The notes under the pieces are model-generated. The model was not told the DNA's origin. It saw nothing but the letters and a program-made list of their open reading frames with translations, and did no database searches. From Erinaceus europaeus (taxonomy: Eukaryota > Chordata > Mammalia > Eulipotyphla > Erinaceidae): a stretch of 64,000 nucleotides of DNA. Below are positions 55,067 to 64,000 of this stretch, piece by piece; position 1 is the first letter of the stretch; each line of letters begins with the position of its first letter. Where the stretch lies: the NCBI RefSeq assembly GCF_950295315.1, contig NC_080185.1, positions 43,127,387-43,191,386 of the forward strand, written 5' to 3'. Both the position numbers and the translations under genes were made by a program.

Positions 55067-55560
55067 GAATAGTGATTTATTCATAATATTATAAGATAAT
55101 AAGGGTATAATTCCACACCACTCCCACAACCAAAGTTCTGTCTTTCCATTGCCCCCCACTAACCACCATAGTTCTGAATTAGTGGTTTTCTTCAAGCTGC
55201 TGCCTTGTTCCATCATTGTAGGTACTTTCCTCTATCTTCTCATTACATTTGATCTTCTCAGAAGACCAGAACCAGAAGTGTATGTGTGAGCAGATCTGTG
55301 TATTGACCATGAATTTACAGTCACAATTGCCAGGCTAAGGCTATATCATCAAACTATAAGTTTGAGGTTACGGGTGTATCAGAAACTGGTGGGGGGACTC
55401 TGACAGTCTCCATCAATGGGGTACTGGTCTGTGGCTCCACCTCCAAAGCCCCATTTTTGTGGGGGTTGAGTGACTCAATGGCTACTTTGAACTGGCTGTA
55501 TCTGCCACTTGGCATATAGCTTTTTTTTTTTTGTATACATAGTAAATCCAAATTTATTCT
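55065..55560 (-). mobile_element. Old L1-type 3' end, antisense
   Basis: TTATTGAATAGTGATTTATTC, AATTCCACACCACTCCCACAACC, then TTCCATCATTGTAGGTACTTTCC. Related to but distinct from L1-END. Confidence 0.6.
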
Positions 55561-55567
55561 CTATTCA

Positions 55568-56100
55568 TTTTTTAAATGTTTTATTTTTTTATTTATAAAA
55601 AGGAAACACTGACAAAACCATAGGATAAGAGGGGTATAACTGCACACAATTCCCACCACCAGCTTATGGCTTAAAGCTTTTGTTTCCCTCTCCCCCCCCC
55701 CCACTGTTGTATGGTATGGACCCAGAGTTATAGTATAGGCAGAATGGGTCAGTGGTAGAGGTAGCCATGACACAAAAGGGCTATAGTGGGTAGCAGCATT
55801 GAAGGTGCCAGAGACAGTAATGGCAGCCTACCTGAATGGCTACTTGACTGCAGTGTAAGCAGGCAGCAATAGCATGCAAAAGTGGCAGAGAGGCCCTGTC
55901 CAGGGGAGCAATGGCAGCAGCAATATCAGCCAACTGAGTTTGGTGTCCCCCCCCCCCTCTTTACTAGTTTATCTGAGTTCTAAGCTCATTTCCATGCTGT
56001 TTTTTTTCCATGTATGTTGTATTGTTCTGTTGTTGTTGTTGTGCTAGAGGTGGCAAGAGATAAAAGAATATGCTAGTCTTCCACTATCTCAGCTAAGACA
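55568..56100 (-). mobile_element. L1-END variant, antisense
   Basis: TTTTTATTTATAAAAAGGAAACAC, CAATTCCCACCACCAGCTTA, then a different 3'UTR (ATGGTATGGACCCAGAGTT). Another L1 subfamily. Confidence 0.7.
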
Positions 56101-56114
56101 GTATTTTTATTATT

Positions 56115-56243
56115 ATTACTACTATTTTCTGATCAGAACACTGCTCAGCTCTGGCTTACAGTGGTGCCAGCGATTGAACTTGGGACATCAGAGCATTAGG
56201 TGTGAAAATTGTTACATAACCACTGTGCTGTCTCCCTAGTGGT
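56115..56243 (-). mobile_element. SINE-C, antisense
   Basis: AACACTGCTCAGCTCTGGCT, GCGATTGAACTTGGGACATC, AACCACTGTGCTGTCTCCC. Confidence 0.88.
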
Positions 56244-56267
56244 AGTGATGGTGGGGGTCCTTAAGTG

Positions 56268-56875
56268 GTTTATTTATTTATTATTTATTTATTTGTAAAA
56301 TGGAGGTATTGACAAGACCGTAGGATAAGAGGGGTACAATTCCATATAATTCCCACCACCAGAACTCCCGTATCCAATCTCCTCCCTTGAAAGCGTTCCT
56401 ATTCTTTATCCTTCTGGGAGTATGGCCCCAGGATCATTATGGGGTGCAGAAGGTGGGAGGTCTGGCTTGTGTAATTTCTTCCTCACTAAACATAGGCGTT
56501 GGCAGGTCGATCCATACTCCCAGCCTGTCCCTCTCTTTCCTTAGTGGGGTAGGGATTCTGAGCCCAGAATCCAGGTGGTGAGAAGGTTCACATTAAAGGT
56601 AAAGTTTTATTCCCCACTTGGTTCAACAACACCTGGCCAGATTCCCCACTGTTGCAGTCATCCATCCTGCTAGGCTCTCAACATTGCCACCCACCGAACT
56701 CAGTTGGCTGTGTTGGACACATTGATGGGGTTGTCTGTCCAGGGAAATCAGGTTGGCATCATAATAATCTGGAACCTGGTGGCTGAAAAAGAGTAAGATA
56801 TAAGGCGGAACAAATTGTTTACTAATCATGAACCTAAAGACAAGAATATTGCAGATGAAGATTTGGGGTATGGCC
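56268..56875 (-). mobile_element. L1-END, antisense, with a ~150-bp foreign insert
   Basis: L1-END 56285-56555 and 56715-56875. Between them (about 56558-56712) lies sequence absent from all other L1-END copies here. Confidence 0.85.
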
Positions 56876-57180
56876 GCTCCCACTAAGTGGCTACCATTAC
56901 AATTTCTAATGCAGCCCCCAGGTGGCAGTAGTGTGTTGCTCTTAAGCTGCAAGCCCCTGCTAAGTGCTCAGCCTTGATCATGCTCACTGGCCATCCCATG
57001 ATGTCCCCATGACAACCTTAAAACTGGGATTTCTTCCTTTGGTGTTCAAAAGACTTACAATGTGTCTTCTTCTAAGAGTGATCCAACTGGTCTTTGCCTG
57101 GTGGCTAACTCTTAATGTTTGCCTGCTGACCCTGTTGGAAATCATGACCCAGTGGTGTCCTCCAAGAATACATAGTTAAC
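56876..57180. other. Single-copy DNA with a CTCF-like motif
   Basis: CCCCCAGGTGGCAG (56915-56928) fits the CTCF core in plus orientation. Nothing else recognised. Confidence 0.4.
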
Positions 57181-57645
57181 ATTTCCAACATGGAGTTCCT
57201 GTTTCTCATCCAACCTCCTCCTGTCCCTCTCCCACTCAAGCCTTTGCTTCTCCTTTCCATTCATCAAGTCTTGGTGAGTTCACCTCTAAAAGCATTCATC
57301 CTGCTCTCCAGTTTGCCTCACCACCTCTTGAGTGAGCTCCCAACTCGTCTGCTTGTCACCATTGTCAACCAGTCACAATTCATTCTGCCCACCACAGTCT
57401 GTATCTTTCCATAAATCCATCAAAGGGAAAGATATCTGTCCCCTTTATGAATATACTTAGATTTTACTCACACTTCAAGGTATAGATCAACTAGTACTTT
57501 CTTCAATAAGTCTTTCTGGGTCTCCTCCCATTCCCTAATGGCCCCATCATTTCCATTCTCTGAAGCACTTTATTAAGATATTCTGTGATAACTCGTTAAC
57601 ATTCAGCCTTATAGGATGGTCTTTTGTTTGTCTGCACGAATGCCT
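57181..57645 (+). mobile_element. L2 LINE 3' region, sense
   Basis: CATTCATCAAGTCTTGGTGAG, TTTGCCTCACCACCTCTTG, then CAAGGTATAGATC and GAAGCACTTTATTAAGATATTC follow the end of L2 ORF and 3'UTR. Confidence 0.65.
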
Positions 57646-59035
57646 CCAACCAGCCCTTAGTCCAAGGTAACAACTAGGTGGTACAAGTGTTCTAATCTAT
57701 GCCTTTACTAGTGTCCAGTGAGAGATACTGCTAATAGATCTGAGCTGCCTCTAGCTGATCCCTGATTCAAGCTCAAAATCCTTCTCAAAATAATAGTCTG
57801 AGCAGAACTGATCCATAGAATGAAACCAATTTTCCATGTCTAGTATCAAGGACATCACTCACCACCTAAAACACAGGATTTTCAGGTCCCAGGTTCAGTC
57901 CCCAACACCATCAAATGCAACTGAGTGGTGATCTAGTCTCTAGACTTTTTTCTCATATCCCCATAAAAACAAATAAGCAAACAAATTAATAAATCTTATT
58001 TTAAAAATAAAGCAAAATTTTCCATTCCTGCCCTGGACTATAAGGACAATAAGATAGAAATCTGGTGCTAGTCATTTCTGAATCCACTGCAATATCTTGC
58101 CAATAATCTACACTAAATGAAAGGCTTCTTGACTAAATGAATAAAATAATTAGGTGAAATAGAGCAGACCCTGGCAGTAGGTTTGCTGCTCCCAGACTCC
58201 ATGGTTCAATTTAATCAGAGTTTCCCTCTCTAATATAGCCTGCTGGTGAGAATCACATGGCTTATGTCAATATTTCCCAATGGTCTCCAAGGCAGCAACT
58301 TACCGAAAGCTGCATAATGAAGTATACACTCAGCAGGTTCAAGGAGCGTATGCTTAACCACACATCATTTTCTCAGCCTAAAATTCAAATCAGTAATCCT
58401 GTTTTTTTCACATTTTTCAAGTCTTTAAATGACCACAAAAGAGTTGCACCATTTTAGTCTTAATAAACCCACGTTGAAAAACTCTTGCAACACCACATTT
58501 TCAGTGTGCTTATATCAGTCCTTAAGCTCAAGGAGGGAAGATGATATAATCCAGGCACGCCTTGTACTGCCATTTGCAAAACATATTTCCCAGACATAGA
58601 AAATTTCGGTATGTGTTAGTATATGTATGCAGATCTGTTGTGTAACAAATTTTGGATTTCAAGGCCAAACCTGAGTTGCCAATTCTTTTTGTAATGTATT
58701 ACAGTGTTTATAAAGAATTTTCAAAGCCCAGGAGAATATTAGACTAATGTTTAGTCATAGGAATCTGGAGGGGGGGGAGATCACATTTGAGAGGATCAAT
58801 TATTTGTTCTCAAAATCCTTGACCTTTTATGCCACCAAGCTTCAGTACCCCAAAACCCATCTCAAGTCTTCTTGAACAAAGAATGAGACAAATTAAAAGG
58901 AGAAAACCATTTATAAGACAGTTGAAAAAATGTGAACACTACCTGGACATTTGAAAATATGAAGCAAGCATTGTCAATTTTTTAATGTGTCAGTGGCACC
59001 GCCTTAGTGTTTTCATAAAAGGACATTTGTTCAAG
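57646..59035. other. Mostly unassigned DNA; old SINE-C at 57860-58010
   Basis: The SINE-C remnant shows CAGGTCCCAGGTTCAGTCCCC. 58010-59035 is AT-rich, repeat-poor and without coding frames; looks single-copy. Confidence 0.45.
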
Positions 59036-59062
59036 GACAGATGACTGAGTAAAGAAACTATG

Positions 59063-59065
<3 letters not shown>

Positions 59066-59112
<47 letters not shown>
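59066..59112. repeat. (AT)n microsatellite in L1
   Basis: About 23 AT units at the position equivalent to 19.07 kb. Confidence 0.97.
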
Positions 59113-59114
<2 letters not shown>

Positions 59115-59399
59115 ACAGAATACTACTCTGTAATAAAAAGGGTGAGGTTGTATATTTTGGGACAAAAGTGGATGGAACTGGAGGTTGTTATACAAAGTGA
59201 AATAAAGAGGTGAAGGACAATTATTAGATGGCTTTTTCCCCCTGAATATGGAATATAGATGTGTAGAACAAATGAACTTGAAAAAAATAGCCATCAAGTT
59301 GTCTGAGTTTCTGTCTTAGAACTATAGCAGTTTTTAGATGGCAGGGTACATGAATTAGATGGTAGGTGTATGGATTTATTTACACCATGAACACATTTC

Positions 59400-59540
59400 C
59401 TGCTGGCCTGCTGGAAATCATGAAACATTTTCAATATGGAATTCCTGTTTCTCATCCACCCTCCTCTTGCCCCTCTCCCACTTGAGCCTTTGCTCCTCCC
59501 TTCCATTCATCAAGTCTTGGTGAGTTCACTTCTAAAAATG
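59400..59540 (+). repeat. Second copy of the 57.2-kb L2-derived segment
   Basis: TTCCTGTTTCTCATCC ... CATTCATCAAGTCTTGGTG matches 57191-57295 with about ten differences by eye, although it lies within L1 sequence. Confidence 0.8.
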
Positions 59541-59625
59541 TTCAGATGTTCAGCTGTGAAATTATACCCCTGAAATTTTGTGACTCTGTAAAAAACTGCT
59601 AACTCACTAATAAAACAGAATAACA

Positions 59626-60184
59626 GAACATTTCATTTTTAGAGATGTATATGGAAGCATTTACAGATGAAATGATATGGTGTCTTGGATTTGCTTCAAA
59701 ATGTTGGGGAAACAGGGTAGCAAGTGGGTAGAGGGATGGATGAAACAAAAGGAGCCGTGCTGATATAACATGGTCATTCATTATCACACTTTCGATTTTT
59801 GTTTGTGTTTGAACTCATTCATAATGAAGTATATTTTTTAAAATCTACCATGAAGATAGAAATGCGGCTTCCAGAAGACTCTGCAGTATGTTCCTCACCC
59901 AAGAATAGAAGCCTACAAACATTTCAACCTGCCTTGACCACATTGGCAAGGAGTAACAAGTGCACTTGACCAGGTGAGACATCACCCACTCCCACCTACC
60001 CCTATTTTAACAGATAAGAAAACTGAAACTCAAGAAAGAAGATGACCTGTCTGGCACAATACAGTCAGTAGCAAGTGGGCTTATATGGTAGGCACTCAAA
60101 AGAATGCAGGAGACCCAAGAATGACACACAATAGTATGATCTTACCAAGTAATTAATGGATCTCATTGATGCCCATATTATATA
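59626..60184. other. Mostly unassigned; antisense MIR piece
   Basis: 59998-60095 (TATTTTAACAGATAAGAAAACTG) is an antisense MIR. The rest is unrecognised. Confidence 0.5.
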
Positions 60185-60442
60185 GTATTTATTTATTTAT
60201 TTGCTACTAAGTTAATCCCTGTGACTCAGTGCCTGTGTGACTCCACTACTCCCAGTGGCCAACTTTTTCTTGTGTAGAGTGTGAGAGAAAGGGAGGGAGA
60301 GAGAAAAAGAAAGAGAGAGAGAGAAACCAGGACAGAAGTAGATAGCAGAATGGTTATGCAAAGAAACTCTTATACCTGAGGCTCAAAAGTCCCAGGTTCA
60401 GTCCCCTGCACCACCATAAGCCAGAAGTGAGCAGTGCTCTGG

Positions 60443-60481
<39 letters not shown>

Positions 60482-60612
60482 CAGGAAAGTCAGAGACAAA
60501 GACACCACACCATCACTCTACTATTCTTGAAGCTTCCCCCTGCAGACTTGAACTTGGGTCCTTGCGCATAGTAATATGTGTGCTCTACCAGGTGAACCAT
60601 ATGCTGGCCCAG
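60185..60612 (-). mobile_element. SINE long form, antisense, split by SINE-C
   Basis: 3' module and GA run at 60185-60336; body/head 60483-60612 (GGTCCTTGCGCATAGTAATA). Confidence 0.85.
60337..60482 (+). mobile_element. SINE-C, sense, nested
   Basis: GTAGATAGCAGAATGGTTATG head, CAGGTTCAGTCCCCTGCACC, GGTAAATAAATAAATAAATA tail (about nine TAAA). Confidence 0.93.
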
Positions 60613-60999
60613 CATATAGTTTTAATATCATTCTTAGTAGATGAGGTGAATAAAATAATTAACAAAGAAAGCAAATATGTTAGATTGCTCCTGACAGCGA
60701 GGGCTCCTGGTTCTGTTATTCTCATTCTGCTCTCCACTATACCTTTCCATGCAAGCAGGGTAGCTTCTGGCTGGGAAGGTCACACTTCCTCCAAGCCTTC
60801 TCTTGAGGCCAAGCTTTGTCATGTGTCTATTAGTCTTCTCAGTGTTCCAAGGCACCAGCTAGCCTTACTTGGGCCTGCATGACAAAATGTACATCAGTCT
60901 TCTTATGCTAGAGGTTGATTCTGTGTTCTCATCCTGAAAAAAAGAAACTGATCATTGGGCTTCAGACTACATGTTTCACTGCTAAGGAGAAGGGAGCAT
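60613..60999. other. Unassigned DNA
   Basis: A 106-codon plus-strand frame begins in the SINE and shows no family features. Confidence 0.4.
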
Positions 61000-61267
61000 T
61001 TTTCTTTCTTTCTTTCTTTCTTTCTTTTTTTTTTTTTGTCACTAGGGTTATTGTAGGGGCTGTGTGCCTGCATGAGTCTACCACTCCTAGTGGCCAATCA
61101 TTTTCAGTTAGAGAGTAAGAGAAAGGGAGAAAGAGAGAAGGAAAGAGAAACATCTACAGCACTGCTCTATCACTGGTGGAGTTCACATCCTGTAGATGGA
61201 GACTGGGCTTGAACCTAGATTCTCACATATTAGGTAACCTGTATGCACTACAGTCCCCCCCCCCCAG
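61000..61267 (-). mobile_element. SINE long form, antisense
   Basis: (CTTT)n then module TCACTAGGGTTATTGTAGGG, TACCACTCCTAGTGGCCAA; body CATCTACAGCACTGCTCTATC. Confidence 0.88.
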
Positions 61268-61442
61268 TTTTTATCTACCTGGTGGGTGGGGGTAAAATGA
61301 CAGAATAGATCTTTGGCTTCTTTCCCTGACAGTTTATAAAGTAAAAATAACAACAAAAAATATAAAAGAATAAAGGACATACTAGGTTTGATTTTAGAAG
61401 CATTAATAAAAGAGCTAATATTCTGATACTAATATTATTAAC

Positions 61443-61646
61443 TGAAGCTAGGCATTGGTGCACCTGGTTGAGCACATATATTACAGTGCACGAGTTATCT
61501 GGGTTCAAGCCCCTAGTCTCCACCTACAGCAGTGAGGGATTCAGGAGTGGTGAAGCAAGTATCTCTCTCTCTCTCTCTCCCCCTCTCTCTCTCTCTTTAT
61601 TCCCCTTCCCTCAAAACATCTGTCTTTAACTAAAGTAAATAAATGA
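61443..61646 (+). mobile_element. SINE-B, sense
   Basis: GGCATTGGTGCACCTGGTTG head, GGGTTCAAGCCCCTAGTC, (CT)n, AGTAAATAAATGAG tail. Confidence 0.88.
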
Positions 61647-61795
61647 GGGTAGGGGAGCTAGCATAATGGTTATGTAAAGAAACTCATGCCTGAAGTTCCA
61701 AAGTCCCAGGTTCAAACTCCTCACCACCACAAGCCAGAGCTGAGCAATGCTTTGGTAAACAAAACAGAAAACACAAAATAAGTAAATTCATAAAT
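61647..61795 (+). mobile_element. SINE-C, sense
   Basis: GGAGCTAGCATAATGGTTATG head, CAGGTTCAAACTCCTCACC. Directly follows the SINE-B tail. Confidence 0.88.
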
Positions 61796-62600
61796 ATAAT
61801 ATTACAAAGATAACACTGTTAACTAGATTTTATACCACAGATTTTTTTCTTCTTGTCTAAACTGCAATTGAAAAAAGTCCTGTGACACATTTAGTGCCAA
61901 GAAGGCAAACAACATATTATAAAAAAAAAAAAAAAACAAGTTATACTGCTGCAGCCGGAACTGTCATTTTCACTGAAGAAGGGAGAAGCAATTGGTGGCA
62001 GAATAACAGCGAGCAATCACAGCTGCCATTTATTGAAGTTGGCTCTCTGGGGTTCACTTCATCAACACCTCACAAGAACCCTACAAGAGAGCCGAGATCC
62101 ACACCAAATTAAGGAGGCCTCCTCAAAAGTAGAACCCACAGGAAATTAAAGAGAGTATGAGAAAAAAATAGGATAATTACAGAAGCAGCCCTGGGTACCC
62201 AACCTCCCACAAATGGGAGGTCTAGCAAAGGAAGAGGTTGTGTGAGAAATAAAATAATGTCTCCAAAATGAAGGGTGGTGCTTGAGATCAACAGTGGAAT
62301 AAGACATACAAGAAGGCATAGCATTAACTTTTACAACATCATGGATCAAAAGAAACCCCTCTCAGACACATCAAGGAAAAAACATAAACTAGACATGGAA
62401 AATTGGAGATTACTAATGTATCAGACTTTTCAAAAGCAATACCAGAAAGAATGACATATTAGGATACTGTTTGGAAAAATCTGGAAGTAAATGGTTTCTG
62501 ATTAGAAATTTTTCACCTTGTGAGAATTTACATTAGATATGAAGATATATTCAATCACAGAAAAGTTTTTATTAAAAATGCCTCTCGTGAAATTTTATTG
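61796..62600. other. Unassigned DNA, old LINE-like at right
   Basis: 61990-62110 is weakly MIR-like. 62340-62590 (GAAATTTTTCACCTTGTGAG) may be old L1. No gene seen. Confidence 0.4.
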
Positions 62601-62604
62601 CCTT

Positions 62605-62607
62605 CTG

Positions 62608-62643
<36 letters not shown>

Positions 62644-62778
62644 TCTCTATCTTTTACCAGAGCACTGCTCAGCTCGGGTTTATTTATGGTGGTATGGAGG
62701 CTTGAACCTAGGACTTTGGAGTGTGAGGCCTGAGAGTCTCTTTGCATAACCATTATGCTATCTACTCCCACCCTGCCT
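62605..62778 (-). mobile_element. SINE-C, antisense, with (CT)n
   Basis: CT run 62612-62650, CCAGAGCACTGCTCAGCTCG, GGCTTGAACCTAGGACTTTG, CATAACCATTATGCTATC. Confidence 0.88.
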
Positions 62779-62824
62779 CCTGTTTTTCTTTCTTTCTTTC
62801 TTACTTTCTTTCTTTTTTTTCAGG

Positions 62825-64000
62825 TTCTTTTTTTATTTATTTAAGAAATGATTAATTAACAAAACCATAGGGTGGGAAGGGTACAATTCCACACAATTCC
62901 CACCACCCAATCTCATATCCAACCCCTCCCCTGATAGCTTTCCCATTCTCTATCCCTCTGGGAGCATGGACCTAGAGTCATTGTGGGTTGCAGAAGGTAG
63001 AAGGTCTGGCTTCTGTAATTGCTTACCCGCTGAACATGGGCGTTGACTGGTCGGTCCATACTCCCAGTCTGCCTCTCTCTTTCCCTAGTAGGATGGGTCT
63101 CTGGGGAAGCGGAGCTACAGGACACATTGGTGGGGTCTTCAATCCAGGGAAGCCTGGCCGGCATTCTGATGACATCTGGAACCTGGTGACTGAAAAGAGA
63201 GTTAGCATACGAAGCCAAATAAATTGTTGAGCAATCATGGACCCAAAGCTTGGAATAGTGGAGAGGAAGTGTTAGGGGGGTACTCACTGGAAACTCTAGT
63301 GTACTTCTGCTTTCAGGTATATATTTTGCAGTAGTTTACGGATACGTGTGAACATATGCTCTCGCTCACAGAAACTGATGTATATCTAGGTTTTGGGACT
63401 TTGTTAGAAAGTGAACCACCTGAGATGGAATTAGAGTATACTATGAAAGGAAAGGTCTCACCCGAGTAATGAAGCTGAAGGGTTGTCATTCCACACATGA
63501 AGTCTCTGGACACAATCTGAGCTGAAGCATGTTGAGGTGGCAATCGTGTTGGTTAGGTTGTGATTGGCAGATGCAATATTATTTGATATGGATTGGGAGA
63601 GGCATACAGGAAAGTGGGCTCTATCCTAAGGTTCCAGGATTGGGGGAAGTAGAGGCTCTATAGTGGAGATGTGAGATTCCTGCTGTCTTAGGGTTCAAAA
63701 AGACAATGGATAGTTAATGTTATCATCACATTATTAGGTAATTGGGTTAACTTTGAAAAGTCCTTTTGTTAGGGTTTGCTGTACAGTACCCAGTATCTTG
63801 TACATAGCTGTGCTATTGGTTGCTTCTGATCTACTTGGTCTAGGCTTTTGAGAGAGTCTGCATATCAATTACACAGCCTATATATTGAAAAGATTCAGTT
63901 TGTGTTTTGGAAAAACTTCAAGACATACAATTAATTTTCCCCCTCTCGTATTAATTAACTAGTGATTTATATGACTGCATTTTACTAGGAGTGTACATAA
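62825..64000 (-). mobile_element. L1 3'UTR, antisense, runs off the right edge
   Basis: Antisense counterpart of 37350-38530, in the same order and very similar throughout; younger subfamily without the middle module. The last bases correspond to just after the ORF2 stop, so coding sequence may continue beyond the window. Confidence 0.93.

Larger units (their letters stand above)
59036..59625 (+). mobile_element. Old L1 ORF2 end and 3'UTR, sense
   Basis: Same L1 segment as 18.98-19.47 kb: ATGACTGAGTAAAGAAACTATGG, then (AT)n, CAGAATACTACTCTGTAATAA, TGGATGGAACTGGAGG. A foreign block at about 59400-59540 is inserted near the 3' end. Confidence 0.82.

Noticed and set aside
57190..57414. 74-codon Leu/Pro-rich frame at 57.2 kb as a small gene
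   Set aside because: The DNA is an L2 3' region; the frame is accidental.
26548..64000. Neighbouring protein genes (IL13RA1 or SLC25A53 coding exons)
   Set aside because: No frame or exon-sized conserved block resembling either was seen; they may lie outside the window.

Overview
This window looks like mammalian intergenic DNA with one recognisable protein gene. The base texture is mammalian: old L1, L2 and MIR remnants, many microsatellites, and a spliced gene with a GC-rich promoter. Dense tRNA-like SINEs and L1 3' ends of the kind I associate with hedgehog (Erinaceus) point to an erinaceid insectivore, and the gene content points to the X chromosome. The species call is recognition, not a search result.

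The gene is a PNMA7-type retroviral-gag-derived gene (ZCCHC12, or its close paralogue ZCCHC18) on the minus strand. Its intronless reading frame is 23384-24580. Splice signals suggest three small non-coding 5' exons (about 25885-26083, 25389-25515 and 25073-25128) joined to a last exon starting at 24688. A TATA-like/CCAAT/octamer promoter lies at 26.1-26.2 kb and poly(A) signals at 22.8-22.9 kb. About 21.97-26.5 kb is almost free of interspersed repeats, unlike the rest of the window. A second GC/CpG-rich island at 10.6-11.1 kb has ETS, NRF1-like and CTCF-like motifs but no recognisable gene.

The rest is mostly repeats. Working names: SINE-A has a head like GGTAGCGCAGxGGGTTAAGCGC, a CACCTGCAGGGGAGTC body and a (CAACAA/AATAAT) tail. 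SINE-B has a GTGGTGCACCTGGTTAAGC head. SINE-C has an AGACAGCATAATGGTTATGC head. SINE-D has a GGTGGTGCAGTGGA head and an ACTCTCAAGCATGAGGTCC body. SINE-E has an ATAGCTCACCTGGTAGAGC head. Heads A and B can both carry the same extra 3' module (GATAACCCTGGAGGCAA type). L1-END means the terminal ~450 bp of the local L1 3'UTR, ending in AATAAA and an A-rich tail.

Layout: 0-10 kb is nested SINE/L1. 10.6-11.1 kb is the orphan CpG island. 11.3-21.9 kb holds SINEs, L1 fragments and a solo LTR (16.1 kb). 22-26.5 kb is the gene. 26.5-33.3 kb is SINE-rich with ancient repeats and long purine/pyrimidine tracts. 33.7-44 kb is a large L1 complex including the longest L1 copy (36.1-38.5 kb). 44-52 kb holds MIR, L1 and SINE. 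A second solo LTR of the same family is at 52.4 kb. 53-64 kb is old LINE DNA ending in an L1 that runs off the right edge.

The most unusual observations are two 19-23 bp insertions with the same core, each between exact 12-bp direct repeats (4.5 and 51.4 kb); two solo LTRs with matching ends and intact 6-bp target duplications; two 5'-inverted L1 insertions; the orphan CpG island; and a local copy of L2-derived DNA inside a neighbouring L1. Edges of repeats are approximate unless a target-site duplication (TSD) is given.
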